Of a DNA stretch of 64,000 nucleotides, positions 52,573-64,000 are shown in pieces (within the stretch, counting starts at the first letter, position 1; each line of letters opens with the position of its first letter). The notes under the pieces were generated by a model. That model worked only from the letters and a program-made list of their open reading frames with translations. It made no database searches and was not told the origin of the DNA. The DNA comes from Pseudorasbora parva (taxonomy: Eukaryota > Chordata > Actinopteri > Cypriniformes > Gobionidae): contig NC_090174.1 of assembly GCF_024679245.1 (NCBI RefSeq), positions 16,476,933 through 16,540,932 of the forward strand, in the 5' to 3' direction. Both the position numbers and the translations under genes were made by a program.

Positions 52573-54466
52573 CACCTCATAAGATGAAATCCGTTGTCCT
52601 TGCATATGAGAGTTGTTAAATGATTGTGTAAGGCAAGCAACCTTCTAAAATAACAACAACAAAACTCTGAAACCTAGCACTTTTTAATGCTACTTGCATC
52701 AAACATTAAGCATAAGATTTAAAGCCGTATGTGATTAGCCATTGTAATTGTATTCAACTGTTGCCAATTAATGTTTAAAATACATTGGATGACATGTTAA
52801 CAGATTTTTTTAAACACTTACCATTCACCACTCGACATCGAGGTCTGTGATTGTTTTGTAGTCACTGTTGTTGCATTCATACAGCAGAATATGTTGTCTA
52901 AACGGTCACTTTTACACACAAAGCTACTTAACAAAGTCACTTATGATTTTTGAAAACAAACTGAGGCCTGTAATTAATCCAGCGAACCCAACTCCGCTCC
53001 GTGTTTTAGCTTATTTGCCATGTCAATGACCATGTTTCCCGACCAAAACAAAAACACAGGGATTTTTTCCGTGAGGCTTTTTTACGCTATTTTGGAGCCA
53101 TGATGTGCCACCTGCAGAATTAGGCTGCTGCTTTGTCTCTTGGCTGATGCCGTTGGGCCGAGGGCAATGATTGAAATGGCGTGCGTGAAGACGGGACAAG
53201 AAAGGTCAAAACAGTGCAGAAATGCACACCAAAAAATGTCTGCCATAGAAAGCAAAAGGGGAAATTTCCTGCGACATTGGGAGGTAATCATACTGGGTAA
53301 ATATGCTGGCATGTAATATTAAACATAAAATTGAAATCAACAAGTGTTACTGTATTTACGTTGTTTTTGCTGTTGCAGTGCACCCTTGGCCTGGTCCTCA
53401 GTGGGTGAGGTCACATCACTAAACTGTCTGAAGAAGTAAGGTGTCGTGGACCATCATAAAATTTGTAAGTGCATTACATATTTAATGAACAAATATTTTT
53501 AGTAAAAAAAAATGTTGTATGTAAGAAACGCAAGAACATCTAAAAAGAGTAACATGATCAGACATGATAATGAATATAGATGTGTGATGTATGACAAATA
53601 ATATTTTCTCTCATTTTTTAAAGGCATCAACATGGAGATTGAATTGAAGACCATTGTTCTGTTTGAAGTGTAGCTTGTGGAAGATGCAATGTTGAAATTA
53701 ATTTGTGCTGTCAATGTTGTATTTTAAGCATATAAGCAATGTTAGTTATTATTATTGTTATTTACAATGGAAACTACTGTAACAGAAGAAAATAAAGAGG
53801 GACAAATACAAAATATTTTCTCTAATGACTTTTTGTGTGACATATAACATACATTTCATGAACTACATATACAATTATCTGTAAGCCATAATCAAAATCA
53901 AAATGCTGTACATGCCTTTCAAAATTATGGTTCATCACAGTTATTTTTTTTTCAAATAATGGTCAACACTTGTTATTTTAAATAACGGTCAACACATGTT
54001 ATTTCAATTTACAGTCAAACTCTGTTAAATAATGATTAAAACATGATTTCAGTTTACAGTCAAAACATGCTTTATGAAGTAATGGTATCAACATGTCATT
54101 TATATCTACATTCAAATCATGTTTAGTTAAACAACTGCTACACCATGTTTTTACATTTACAGTTAAAACATGTTTTATTAAATAAGGGTTTAAACATGTT
54201 ACGTGAACTTACAGTCAAATAATACCATTACATTTAATGGTGTATGTATGTATTTGCAATTATACAGACAAAATATGTTATTTCAGATTATGTTTTAAAC
54301 ATTTTATAGTACTGTATGGTCAATGTTCTTTTTTAATTTTGCTGTGTAAACATGTTACTTCAGTTCATGGGGTTTTACCGTTATTTTCATTAATGGAAAA
54401 CGTTTGGCACCCTGTGCTGCCATGCATTTGCTCATTTTTTTCTGTGTTTTTTTTTTTTACAGTGTA
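52573..54466 (-). other. 5' region of the transposase/SAM unit and subterminal repeats
   Basis: On minus, an exon-like segment ends at 52822 (GAATG then GTAAGT). From 53930 to 54310 a module containing ACATGTTAT and TACAGTCAAA recurs about every 55-60 bp. No other coding signal. Confidence 0.45.
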
Positions 54467-54487
54467 GGTTGTTGCAAAATCGTGTGT

Positions 54488-54526
54488 TTAACCCCTAACA
54501 CCAAAACTGTTAGGGGTTAACAGTGT
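54488..54526. repeat. Hairpin with TTAACCCCTAAC arms
   Basis: GTTTAACCCCTAACA and its near inverse TGTTAGGGGTTAACAG are separated by a short loop. It lies just outside the proposed right CACTA-type end. Confidence 0.6.
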
Positions 54527-54674
54527 GTAGCTGGCATAAAAAAGGTACTGAATACATGGGGTCAACAAAGCCAAGATACAGACAGCACAAAACACAGAAC
54601 ACGATGCAAGACCTTTTTTTATGCAACATGGTCAGAATCTGCTGTAAACCAGATGTCAATTTTTTTTTTATGTA

Positions 54675-56307
54675 CAGTCTTGTTCAAAATAATAGCAGTA
54701 CAATGTGACTAACCAGAATAATCAAGGTTTTTAGTATATTTTTTATTGCTACGTGGCAAACAAGTTACCAGTAGGTTCAGTAGATTGTCAGAAAACAAAC
54801 AAGACCCAGCATTCATGATATGCACGCTCTTAAGGCTGTGCAATTGGGCAATTAGTTGAAAGGGGTGTGTTCAAAAAAATAGCAGTGTCTACCTTTGACT
54901 GTACAAACTCAAAACTATTTTGTACAAACATTTTTTTTTCTTCTGGGATTTAGCAATCCTGTGAATCACTAAACTAATATTTAGTTGTATGACCACAGTT
55001 TTTTAAAACTGCTTGACATCTGTGTGGCATGGAGTCAACCAACTTGTGGCACCTCTCAGCTGTTATTCCACTCCATGATTCTTTAACAACATTCCACAAT
55101 TCATTCACATTTCTTGGTTTTGCTTCAGAAACAGCATTTTTGATATCACCCCACAAGTTCTCAATTGGATTAAGGTCTGGAGATTGGGCTGGCCACTCCA
55201 TAACATTAATTTTGTTGGTTTGGAACCAAGACTTTGCCCGTTTACTAGTGTGTTTTGGGTCATTGTCTTGTTGAAACAACCGTTTCAAGGGCATGTCCTC
55301 TTCAGCATAGGGCAACATGACCTCTTCAAGTATTTTAACATATGCAAACTGATCCATGATCCCTGGTATGCGATAAATAGGCCCAACACCATAGTAGGAG
55401 AAACATGCCCAAATCATGATGCTTGCACCTCCATGCTTCACTGTCTTCACTGTGTACTGTGGCTTGAATTCAGAGTTTGGGGGTCGTCTCACAAACTGCC
55501 TGTGGCCCTTGGACCCAAAAAGAACAATTTTACTCTCATCAGTCCACAAAATGTTCCTCCATTTCTCTTTAGGCCAGTTGATGTGTTCTTTGGCAAATTG
55601 TAACCTCTTCTGCACATGCCTTTTTTTTTAACAGAGGGACTTTGCGGGGGATTCTTGAAAATAGATTAGCTTCACACAGACGTCTTCTAACTGTCACAGT
55701 ACTTACAGGTAACTCCAGACTGTCTTTGATCATCCTGGAGGTGATCATTGGCTGAGCCTTTGCCATTCTGGTTATTCTTCTATCCATTTTGATGGTTGTC
55801 TTCCGTTTTCTTCCACGTCTCTCTGGTTTTGCTCTCCATTTTAAGGCATTGGAGATCATTTTAGCTGAACAGCCTATCATTTTTTGCACCTCTTTATAGG
55901 TTTTCCCCTCTCTAATCAACTTTTTAATCAAAGTACGCTGTTCTTCTGAACAAAGTCTTGAACGACCCATTTTCCTCAGCTTTCAAATGCATGTTCAACA
56001 AGTGTTGGCTTCATCCTTAAATAGGGGCCACCTGATTCACACTTGTTTCTTCACAAAATTGATGACCTCAGTGATTGAATGCCACACTGCTATTTTTTTG
56101 AACACACCCCTTTCAACTAATTCAACTAATTGCCCAATTGCACAGCCTTAAGAGCGTGCATATCATGAATGCTGGGTCTCATTTGTTTTCTAAAAATCTA
56201 CTGAACCTACTGGTAACTTGTTTGCCACGTAGCAATAAAAAAATATACGAAAAACCTTGATTATTCTGGTTAGTCACATTGTACTGCTATTATTTTGAAC
56301 AAGACTG
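54675..56307 (-). mobile_element. Tc1-like DNA transposon, copy 2
   Basis: Starts CAGTCTTGTTCAAAATAATA and ends with its inverse, flanked by TA (54673-54674 and 56308-56309). 1,633 bp; longer than copy 1 because it keeps the 69-bp segment lost there. Nearly identical elsewhere. Confidence 0.88.
54974..55970 (-). pseudogene. Tc1-like transposase, copy 2, one frameshift
   Basis: Starts MGRSRLCSEEQRTLIKKLIR with a full bipartite helix-turn-helix region (YKEVQKMIGCSAKMISNALK, then GRKRKTTIKMDRRITRM). The catalytic part has [22 protein letters not shown] and [13 protein letters not shown] (DD34E). The two are separated only by the A-run at 55621-55629 (nine T on plus); eight would keep the frame. 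Apart from that run the gene appears complete. Confidence 0.88.
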
Positions 56308-56442
56308 TACATAAGATTTTATCTACACAATGTACACAAAATTTGTATGTTAAGTTAAAAGTTTACTTGAGAATGAACAATGTACAGTGGATATTAAATA
56401 ATCTACACCCCTGTTAAAATGGCATTTTTTTGTGATGTACAC
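56308..56442. other. Short spacer
   Basis: AT-rich, nothing recognised. Confidence 0.4.
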
Positions 56443-56780
56443 TGTAAAAAAAAATACCTGTAAAAAAAACGGAAATATTCCGGCAGCTGGGCGCCAGAAA
56501 AAAAACTGTAAAATAACAGAAAATAACCAACACGTAAAAAAACGGAAATATTCCGGCAGCTGGGGCGCCAGAAAAAAAACTGTAAAATAACAGAAAATAA
56601 CCAACACGTAAAAAAACGGAAATATTCCGGCAGCTGGGGCACCAGAAAAAAACTGTAAAATAACAGAAAATAACCAACACGTAAAAAAAAAAATGGAAAT
56701 ATTCCGGCAGCTGGGGCGCCAGAAAAAAAACTGTAAAATAACAGAAAATAACCAACACGTAAAATTACAGTAATATTCCA
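56443..56780. repeat. Four-unit minisatellite of CACTA/EnSpm type
   Basis: Begins CACTGTAAAAAAAAATACC. Four tandem units of 73-77 bp follow, each with ACGGAAATATTCCGGCAGCT, GCGCCAG and AACTGTAAAATAACAGAAAA. This composition is typical of short CACTA-type elements in fish. A matching CAGTG end might lie near 57197, but that is uncertain. Confidence 0.6.
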
Positions 56781-57540
56781 TAGTTCAAAATACAGGTTTT
56801 ATCTGTCATTTATATGAAAGTTTCTATATTTAAAAAAGAAAATTATGTAAAAAATAAGGATTACAAATTGTGGAAAATTATGTAAAAACCATGAAATTAG
56901 ATTGAACACTGCTACAACTCAAATAACCACCCTAGAGTGCAAAATATTGTTTTTGTAGTTTTTATTTAAAAAATTGAACTTTAAAGTTGTTTTAAAATAG
57001 TAATGTGATCACAATATAGTTTGTTCATAATGACCACAATATACCTATATAAAAAGTTATATCATAAATGCAAAAATATAAAAAAAACATAGCAGCATAC
57101 CAATATTAAAATTAGTTCATGACTTCAACATTTTAACAATATAACAATTAGTTCATAACTACAACAATACAATTTTTTTATAATAACTGCAACAGTGTAA
57201 GATATTGTACAATAGCAATTTGTTATACACATATATATGGCGAAAAAGAGGATTTGTCTCATCAACAGATGAGTCATGAAAATAAAATAATTAAATGACG
57301 AAAACAAAGTCTGTAACACTCAAGAATTTCTCTAAGTTAATATAGAGAGATTTGACAGGCTTACGAAAGTTTTTACTCCATCCATCCATAATCCACAATT
57401 TTGCTCATCAACGAAAGAACCTTTAGACTGACTGCCAGTTCCTTTCTTGACATGTTCTTCTATCTCGACTTTTGATCCCGTCTCGGGGTTTATCTTGAAA
57501 AGGCATCTGTGAGAGAGAAAAGAAACCTCAGTAATAAATC
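56781..57540. other. AT-rich non-coding DNA
   Basis: No gene. Repeated AATTAGTTCATGACT/ACAA motifs near 57110-57170. Confidence 0.45.
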
Positions 57541-57575
57541 ATTGAGTGTATGTGATGATGCTTGTGAGTCTCTAA

Positions 57576-59235
57576 AGCCCCGTTTCCACCAGAGGAACTT
57601 TACCCAGGAACCAGGAACTTTGGGTGGTACTTCGTGTGTTTAGACCGCAGGAACCAGGGTCTAAATGAAGTTCCGGGTAAATATTTCCCCCTCCAAACGG
57701 CCCTGCTCGCGAGGTAGTACTTTTTCAAAGTTCAGGAACTTTCGAGGGCGGGACTTGGGCGCTGAACATGCTGATTGGTTGAGCTGACGCAGCATTTTAT
57801 TTCAACTCGGCATTTTTAAAAGTCTTTTGCGAGGTTCGGTCTACGTTCAGTAATAATCAGTCTTACACGCCGCGCTCATGTTGACAAGAGAGGAAAGTTA
57901 ATTTTTCTGAAGGGTTAACTTTTTATTTCGTAAGTTATGAAGATAATGTTGGAGTAATGACACAGCGTATATTGCCCCATGCAGTTTTTACTTTAACTGC
58001 GCCTGACAGAAGAATTTTTTTTTTCTCAGATGATTATTTAAACAAATAAATAGCTTATAATATAATACTGTATTAGTCCTGGTGGCCGTTAAGAGTCGCT
58101 ATGGCTTCAGTTAACACACTCCAGCTGCTGGAGAAAACAGCGGCGACATTTTTGATGTGGCAGACAAACTGCTTATGTGATAAAATGATTGCGATTGAAA
58201 GTCATTACATGTAAACACCAAATCGGTTTAGATAACGTCTCATGTAAACAGTCCACTAAATCTTTCAATCGGTACACACAAAAATGATTACTGCCCGTTA
58301 GGGCTGTCATTTTTTTTTAAAAATCTAATTCGAACAGAATTAAAATATCAAGCAATGCATTCAAATATATTAAATTATCTACAACACCGCGCACTCCAGC
58401 AGCTGGAATGTGTTTACGGATGCCATAGCAACTCTCAACGGCCACCAGGACTTTACAGTTTTATAAAAGCTATTCATTTGTTGTAAAGTGTAATAATCAT
58501 CTCAGAAAAAATAAATTCTAATGTCAGGCGCAGTTGAAGTAGTTAATGATTGTTTGCTTACATAGGCTTAGGGACAGTGTCATTATGCCAACATTATCTT
58601 CATAACTTCTTATGAAATAAAAAGTTTCTCCCTCAGAAAAATGTATTTTCCTCTCTTGTCATGCTTGGTGCATGAGCGCGACGTGTGCTCTTCAGTGGTG
58701 AAGGCGCGCTGTGCCTACATCACATAAGGACGCACACTCAAAAGTAATCCGGTCAGGTAATTTACATGGTGAAATGTTTAGTTTGATCGATTCATGAAAA
58801 GGTTTATCCACCCATCTCAAAACGATTACAATTTCATTCAGTTTGGGCATTTTTATTACGATTGATCAGGTGTTTATATGGAGCATTTTCCTTCAGATTG
58901 GACTTTTAAACTGATTACAGTGCTCCATGTACGCACCGACAGTAAAAACAATTGCGCTACATGGCACTTTAAAAACCGGATAGTTTATTTATAGTTCGAT
59001 TACGGATATTTCACGTCATCTTCGAATGCATATCGAAAAAGTGACAGCCCTTGTCCGTCACTGGCTTGGAGGAGCAGTCGCGTGCAGTCCTACATCACTG
59101 GACTAATTTGCCTAATCTTCTCGGAACTTTATCGTGGTCGAAACGCAGACAGCTGCAGGTCTGGGGGGGAGAAAAGTTCCTGTAAAAAAGTTCCTGGTAC
59201 AAATTGTTCCGGGTAATTTTGGTGGAAACGGGGCT
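57576..59235. mobile_element. Foldback MITE, Harbinger-like ends, inside a minisatellite
   Basis: Starts AGCCCCGTTTCCACC and ends GGTGGAAACGGGGCT, with TAA on both sides (57573-57575 and 59236-59238). Inside, arms at about 57885-58140 and 58385-58675 are inverted copies (for example CTGGTGGCCGTTAAGAG against CTCAACGGCCACCAG). A second pair of ends, AGGGCTGTCA at 58304 and TGACAGCCCT at 59045-59054, with similar 8-bp flanks (TGCCCGTT and TGTCCGTC), may mark a nested hAT-like element. No coding capacity. Confidence 0.7.
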
Positions 59236-59238
59236 TAA

Positions 59239-59950
59239 GTGAGGATGCGCGTGTGAGTGTATGTGAGGATGCGCGTGAGTCTAAGTGAGGATGCGCGTGT
59301 GAGTGTATGTGAGGATGCATGTGAGTCTAAGTGAGGATGCGCGTGTGAGTGTATGTGAGGATGCATGTGAGTCTAAGTGAGGATGCGCGTGTGAGTGTAA
59401 GTGAGGATGCGCGTGAGCCTAAGTGAGGATGCAGGTGTGAGGATGCAGTGTATGTGAGGATGCAGTGTATGTGAGGATGCAGTGTATGTGAGGATGCATG
59501 TGAGTCTAAGTGAGGATGCGCGTGTGAGTGTATGTGGGATGCGCGTGAATCTAAGTGAGGATGCGCGTGTGAGTGTATGTGAGGATGCGCGTGAGTCTCA
59601 GTGCGGATGCATATGAGTGTAAGTGAGGATGTGCGTGAGTGTATGTGAGGATGCATGTGAGTCTATGTGAGGATACGTGCGTGAGTGTATGTGAGGATGC
59701 GCGTGAGTCTAAGTGAGGATGCGCGTGTGAGTGTATGTGAGGATGCGCGTGAGTCTAAGTGAGGATGCCTATGAGTGTAACTGAGGATGCGCGTGAGTGT
59801 ATGTAAGGATGCATGTGAGTCTAAGTGAGGATACGTGCGTGAGTGTATGTGAGGATGCGCGAGTCTAAGTGAGGAAACGTGCGTGAGTGTATGTGAGGAT
59901 GCATGTGAGTCTAAGTGAGGATGCGTGTGTGAGTGTATGTGAGGATGCGC
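59239..59950. repeat. GTGAGGATGCGCGTGAGTCTAA minisatellite
   Basis: About 30 head-to-tail variants of a 20-24 bp unit containing GTGAGGATGCG, often as 46-bp double units alternating GAGTGTAT and GAGTCTAA. A unit-like sequence, GAGTGTATGTGATGATGCTT, also lies left of the foldback MITE (57545-57570), so the array was continuous before that insertion. Confidence 0.85.
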
Positions 59951-60382
59951 TGTAGGAAATTGTTCCTGTGTCTTTGTGTGTCTCAGTCTCTGCTCAGCAA
60001 TCAGTTACAGCTTCAGGATCCTGGGAGAGTGCAAGTCAATGAACCACACGAGTAGAGTCAATATGGTTTATTCAGAATGCAGCTCTCAAAGTACAACAGG
60101 AAAAGCAGTGATACTTATACATCAATCCACGCCCTAATAGTTGGACGCACCCTACATAGGAAACAGAAAGATAACTCCATATATGTCAACAATATAGAAA
60201 TGCACGCATTTGGCTGTCAAATACCAGGAATAGATAGCTCTGTAGTTAGATGATAACAGCTGGGTGGGTGCACGCTGTACACAGCAAAATAGAACACAAA
60301 CATCAGTTCCCCTTTTATGTTATCAGAAAGACAGTTTGCAGAAAACACATACGCAGAATATATATGCACATATAATCTTTCA
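59951..60382 (-). repeat. 3' LTR of the endogenous retrovirus
   Basis: On minus it begins TGAAAGATTATATG after a polypurine stretch AAAAGAGGGGAT and ends CCTACA at 59951. It contains TGTATAAGTA (TATA-like, near 60116) and AATAAA (near 60070). 432 bp. The 5' LTR is beyond the window. Confidence 0.65.
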
Positions 60383-60405
60383 ATCCCCTCTTTTAAGCTG
60401 AAAGC

Positions 60406-61229
60406 TTAAAGTTTTGAAATTGGTTCATAATGATGTGGCGGTGTCATGCTAGAGATCGTAGCATATACTTTATTCATCAAACATTGCATTAAGCATGGCC
60501 CAAAGATACACACGGCCAATAAAATCAGCAGTATTGGAATCAACATTGGCACAAAGGGTGTTACCCAACCAAACAAAGAATGCATCAGCCCCCAACCCCA
60601 ATCCTTCTCTTTGCTTTCATCCATACAGCTTATGTGCCATCTTTCTCAGCTCTTCCACAGCATGGCCCACGGCTCCTTCAGCTTCATCCTCGGCAGGAAC
60701 AAAGGTGCAGCACTGATCCCCCACCATGGCACAGACGCCCCCCTTATCAGCCAGGAGCATGTCCAATGCCAGGCGGTTTTGCGTGGTCATCAGGCGCAGG
60801 GCACCTAGTTCTCTTCTCACCCCTGTCATACCATCAGTGGTGTCATTGACAAACTTTGCCAGTCGATAATTTAATATATATTCTAATTTCAATATGTTCA
60901 GGTAAAAAAGGGTGTTGGGGCCTGGAACCATTCTGACGATGGTCAACGCAGCGGGCTCTGGGCAGCCATGCATAGTCTCTTCCTCCAGGCCACTCATACA
61001 GAAACGTACAGGAATGATCATAAGCAGACTGGTCTAATACGGGCATGGAGATGCTGACAACAGATGACATTATTTGTTGACATACATAACAGGAGTCATT
61101 GGTGACATCCCGAGCAGTATAGTTGGCATATTGCCAAAACAGATTATCAGTCGGCCTTACAGCCAAGGTACAGGTCATACAGAGAGTAATTACACTCACA
61201 TAATACAGCTGCATTCTGAAAATATGCAT
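60406..61229 (-). pseudogene. Retroviral env remnant (signal region, TM subunit)
   Basis: Three overlapping frames. The first (60843-61229) starts with a hydrophobic leader; the second (60617-61021) has a heptad-like segment, an immunosuppressive-domain-like region and CAMVGDQCC (CX6CC); the last (60406-60624) has a long hydrophobic membrane span and a short tail. About 820 bp in all, far shorter than a full env, and the frames do not join. The surface subunit is mostly lost. Confidence 0.6.
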
Positions 61230-61664
61230 AATATCAATACAACAATAATAACAATGATAGTAATAATGGTTTCAAAGCAAATAAAATCAAAAGGATATTG
61301 GTGCTGATGAGTGTTATGTCATGAGCAGCGCTGCGTGTTCAGCTCCTCTGCTATGCAATAACAGACAGTCAGCCAAGCAAAGAATCGTGGTCAGTCCCAG
61401 TCAGTCCAGGTCACGCACCGCCCCAGCCTCTCCGTCCCCTGACGCAGTAGTGGTCTTCTTGGAAACCCTACCTAAGTGGCCCCTTGTTCCAGCCTCTCCG
61501 CCCCCTGACGCAGTAGTGGTCTTTTTGGAAACCCTACCTAAGTGGCTTGTTAAGGTATCGGACAGCTCCAGTACCTAGACAGACATAGTTACTTCTCTAC
61601 AATTATTGCCATTGCATTTCCATCAATGCACACGTCCTGGGACACCTGTAACACACAATTATAG
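61230..61664. repeat. Env-integrase spacer with a 72-bp tandem duplication
   Basis: A unit containing CCTGACGCAGTAGTGGTCTT and GGAAACCCTACCTAAGTGGC occurs twice (about 61430-61500 and 61501-61560). Confidence 0.6.
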
Positions 61665-62345
61665 TTAGCAGTTTGTCCAGGGATTTTCTTCAGTACTGAA
61701 AGCGTGGATCCACTGTGGAAAAGATTCCGTTAGTGCTGCAGTTCGAGTTACCGCCACGATTTTTGTTGGGGAGCTATATTTTGTAGCTTCAAAAGAATCC
61801 CCCATCTTTAAAAATTGTTTGACCATCACCTCGTCCCCAATTTTGAACGGGTGTGTTGGGTCTAACGGCAGTGGTGCAGAACTCGAATGCAGCTTCCTCC
61901 AGTTTTCATGGAGGGCCTCACATAATAACTTATATAGCATATTAGAGCAGGGGCACGTCACATCCAACGCCACATCCTTTAAGACCCTTATGGGGTGCCA
62001 TTCTCATCTCGGCTAGGACAACGGGCAACAATTTTGGCCAGTCACTGTGGCCTACTGTATGCATTGCTTTTCTTAATTTGTCCTTAATGGTTCTGTTGGC
62101 CCTGCCCAAAAGCAGGGCCTTTGTCTGAGTCAATGGCGAGTGGTATACCATATCTGGGTATAATTTCCCTCATGAGATGTGTTACAACTGTCTTTGCATC
62201 TTCCTTAGCGCACGGGAAAGCCTCAATCCATCTTGAAAACTTATCAATAAATACCAATAAGTATTTATATGGACCTTTTTTAGGTAAATGCGTAAAATCT
62301 ACTTGCCATTATTGTAACGGGCTATCTGGTAGCGGTAAAGTCTGA
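61665..62345 (-). pseudogene. Retroviral integrase remnant
   Basis: Minus frames show the catalytic core (FIDKFSRWIEAFP; IDSDKGPAF) and the C-terminal domain (HPFKIGDEVMVKQFL). Frame changes occur near 62100 and 61970, and a stop codon lies at about 62310. Confidence 0.6.
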
Positions 62346-63060
62346 TGCTTTGCTACTGGTTTTGTGGTATTATTCATTGCACATGTCACACATCTCCCTA
62401 ACGTATCTTGTATTCTTGCTTGCTTGCTGCCAAATCTTGTATGCATAAGAATTTAGACATATCCTCATATACCCCTCTTTGGCCGCGGTGTGTGACACCA
62501 TGAAATTCCCAAATGAGGAACTAAGCGCATGAGGCTGGCACACAAACGCGGCCATTATTATCAATAACAACGCTCATCCCGTTCTTAGCACATCCAATTG
62601 TGCAATCAGGAATCCACTGCCGGCAATAATTAATCAAACCAAGGAATGCCATTAACACATGCTTAGTGGCTGGTCGTTTTTTGTCAACAATTACTTTTAT
62701 TCGCTCTGGTAAAAAGCAGCTTTTGGCCCTTTGAAAGCACATGGCCTAAATAGTTGACTTCTGATAAGCAGAACTACATCTTCTTTTTTGACACCTTCAA
62801 ACCACAGTCAGCTAGTCGCTGCAAAAGGCAGACAGTAGCCTCCCTACAGTCTGCAATGGTTTCACCAGTAACCAGGATGTCATCTGCATACTGCAACATT
62901 CATGAATTTGTGGGCAATTTAAGATCAGACAAGCAGTCCCTGATTACCTGTGTGAAGACTGCTGGTCAATCAACAAACCCTTATGTCATTCTTATGTGTT
63001 GCCCATAAATGATCAGGTAGCCCAAGGTCGTCTGACATTTGATCCCCTGTTTGTGACATG
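62346..63060 (-). pseudogene. Retroviral RT remnant, RNase H missing
   Basis: Minus fragments give the catalytic YADDILVTG near 62885, then a thumb region FLGLINYCRQWIPD near 62630, then directly integrase finger-like sequence (62380-62520). No RNase H motifs are found in the roughly 200 bp between, so that domain is deleted. A stop follows VSKKKM near 62780. Confidence 0.55.
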
Positions 63061-63069
63061 CAAGCAAAA

Positions 63070-63483
63070 TTATGGGGAACTACAGACCCATGAATTGCCA
63101 TCAAACAAGTATTTTTCTGTTGCATAGCTATTGACAGTTAGCTTAGAGCCAGAGAAACATAAACTTAAACACAGCTTTGACATTAAATCCCTTCCTAAAA
63201 GGTTGAAAGGGGACCCTTCCATAAACACAAAACGATGTCTTAATCGAGTGTCAGGGTCATCAGCGCAAAATACTAGAAAAGGAGGAGTTAAGTGACTTTG
63301 AAAGGGGACCCCATCAATTCCCACAGAGCTAATGGTTTGTCCAGAGACAGGTCCCTCATAGGTAGACCCCAGCGAGGACATTGTAGCCCCTGTGTCCAAA
63401 ATGAAGCTATATATGGAGCCATTCACATTCAAATCGACAGTTGGCACGTCACTATTGAGTGGCGAGTCAAAATTGACAGACAA
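63070..63483 (-). pseudogene. Retroviral protease region
   Basis: Open minus frame of about 137 codons with FILDTGATMSSL (active-site Asp) and NLLGRDLMSKL (the GRD box of retroviral proteases). The order NC, PR, RT is normal. Part of a defective pol. Confidence 0.65.
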
Positions 63484-63543
63484 TAAAGCTTCGTTGCAGG
63501 AGCGGTCGCTGGGGTGCGTGCTCTGTGGGCGGCCCTAGTGATG

Positions 63544-64000
63544 TTAATATGGGTTGGGCCCCCCTCTTCCTGTATCTTGAGGAGGGGGGACATAAGCAGG
63601 CCCAGTACTGCGCTGGGGGCCATAGTTGCAATGCCCTGCTTGCTCATATTGCTGAGGACCCGGAAAACCAGGTCCAGCACCATACATGGGCACAGACAGT
63701 GGCCTCTTCCCCATTTTTAGGACAGCGCCTGTTTGTTCGTCCGATATGCGCTTCCTGCACTCCCTATACCAATGTCCTGGCTTCTGACAATAATTACATT
63801 TACCTGGCTTCCTACCCTTATTCTGGCCCTGCCCCTGATTCTGGGGTCGGACTGCAACACTGACAACATTTTTCTTGACACCCTGGGTCTGACACAACCC
63901 GTCAGACTCTAACGTTCTAATTTTGGCTGTGGCATCTTTAATTTTCAGCGTACTTCTATCACTGAGGTGATGTTTTAGTGTATCCTGATGGGCGGGAGTA
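63544..64000 (-). pseudogene. Retroviral nucleocapsid region, runs off the right edge
   Basis: Minus frame with one CCHC knuckle, CNYCQKPGHWYREC, preceded by a basic Gly/Gln-rich stretch and followed by a Pro/Gly-rich segment. The rest of gag lies beyond the window. Confidence 0.6.

Larger units (their letters stand above)
59951..64000 (-). mobile_element. Endogenous retrovirus, internally deleted, 5' half outside the window
   Basis: Minus strand. From right to left: nucleocapsid, protease, RT, integrase, env, 3' LTR. The TM motif spacing (C, six residues, CC) and the integrase C-terminal region resemble gamma/epsilon-type retroviruses of fish. RNase H and most of the env surface subunit are missing and stops interrupt pol, so it is a defective old copy. 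The LTR ends directly in the minisatellite. Only description is given. Confidence 0.75.

Noticed and set aside
54488..54526. Right end of the proposed CACTA-type element at 54526
   Set aside because: CACTGTTAAC matches the left end for nine bases, but the sequence is a self-contained hairpin and the flanks do not match; 54466, with TA on both sides, fits slightly better. Neither is certain.
58304..59054. Independent hAT-like element nested in the foldback MITE
   Set aside because: The AGGGCTGTCA ends and similar flanks are suggestive, but one foldback arm lies inside it and its partner outside, which conflicts with simple nesting; noted within the MITE entry only.
59239..59950. CRISPR-like array
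   Set aside because: The repeats are contiguous minisatellite units with variable bases and no unique spacers, in a vertebrate genome.
60446..60849. Plus-strand ORFs over the env remnant
   Set aside because: Antisense to recognisable env sequence, no domains of their own.

Overview
The window is eukaryotic and looks like a teleost fish genome, most likely a cyprinid. This rests on the mix of Tc1-like, L2, DIRS, Harbinger, hAT and CACTA-type elements, long CA/TA microsatellites, short-LTR Gypsy elements, and three spliced exons of a claudin-15-like gene ending in the claudin YV tail. That claudin (27100-27825, +) is the only clearly ordinary host gene seen, and only its last three coding exons are visible. 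Almost everything else is mobile DNA, much of it nested. Family names are from recognition of motifs; no database search was possible.

Layout. 1-4.2 kb: an unidentified basic ORF fragment at the left edge, a complete non-autonomous hAT-like element with a perfect 8-bp target duplication (1259-2372), and AT-rich DNA. 4.2-14 kb: a stack of insertions. A palindromic MITE (4474-10868) was entered by a decayed DIRS retrotransposon (copy A, 4724-9113), by a TCA-flanked MITE and by a TTAA-flanked foldback element; a gag-only DIRS (copy B) follows. 14-25.6 kb: a Tc1-type remnant, then an L2 LINE on the minus strand split by an intact Gypsy element with identical LTRs (15848-20297), a Tc1 element (20599-22164) and a hAT-like MITE (23741-24945). 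25.6-28.3 kb: an L2-like 3' end and the claudin exons.

28.3-54.5 kb is the most remarkable part. One minus-strand unit carries a decayed C2H2-zinc-finger/DDE-type transposase (50102-52552) followed 29 bp later by a SAM-domain, SAMD3-like gene of six exons (31133-50072). Two SAM-gene introns have been invaded: one by DIRS copy C (31820-36984), the other by a 10.6-kb PIF/Harbinger element (38233-48865) that itself holds a full-length DIRS (copy D, 40471-45780). Splice sites and phase are preserved across both insertions. DIRS copy C also contains a 129-bp exact copy of the Harbinger core promoter and first codons.

54.5-64 kb: a second Tc1 copy, a CACTA-type minisatellite, a foldback MITE that landed inside a GTGAGGATGCG minisatellite, and a minus-strand, internally deleted endogenous retrovirus running off the right edge.

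As parts working together: the Gypsy element and DIRS D have open frames for their expected proteins; the Harbinger pairs an intact MADF-domain helper with a transposase broken by one stop codon; the two Tc1 copies are broken at the same A-run in opposite directions.
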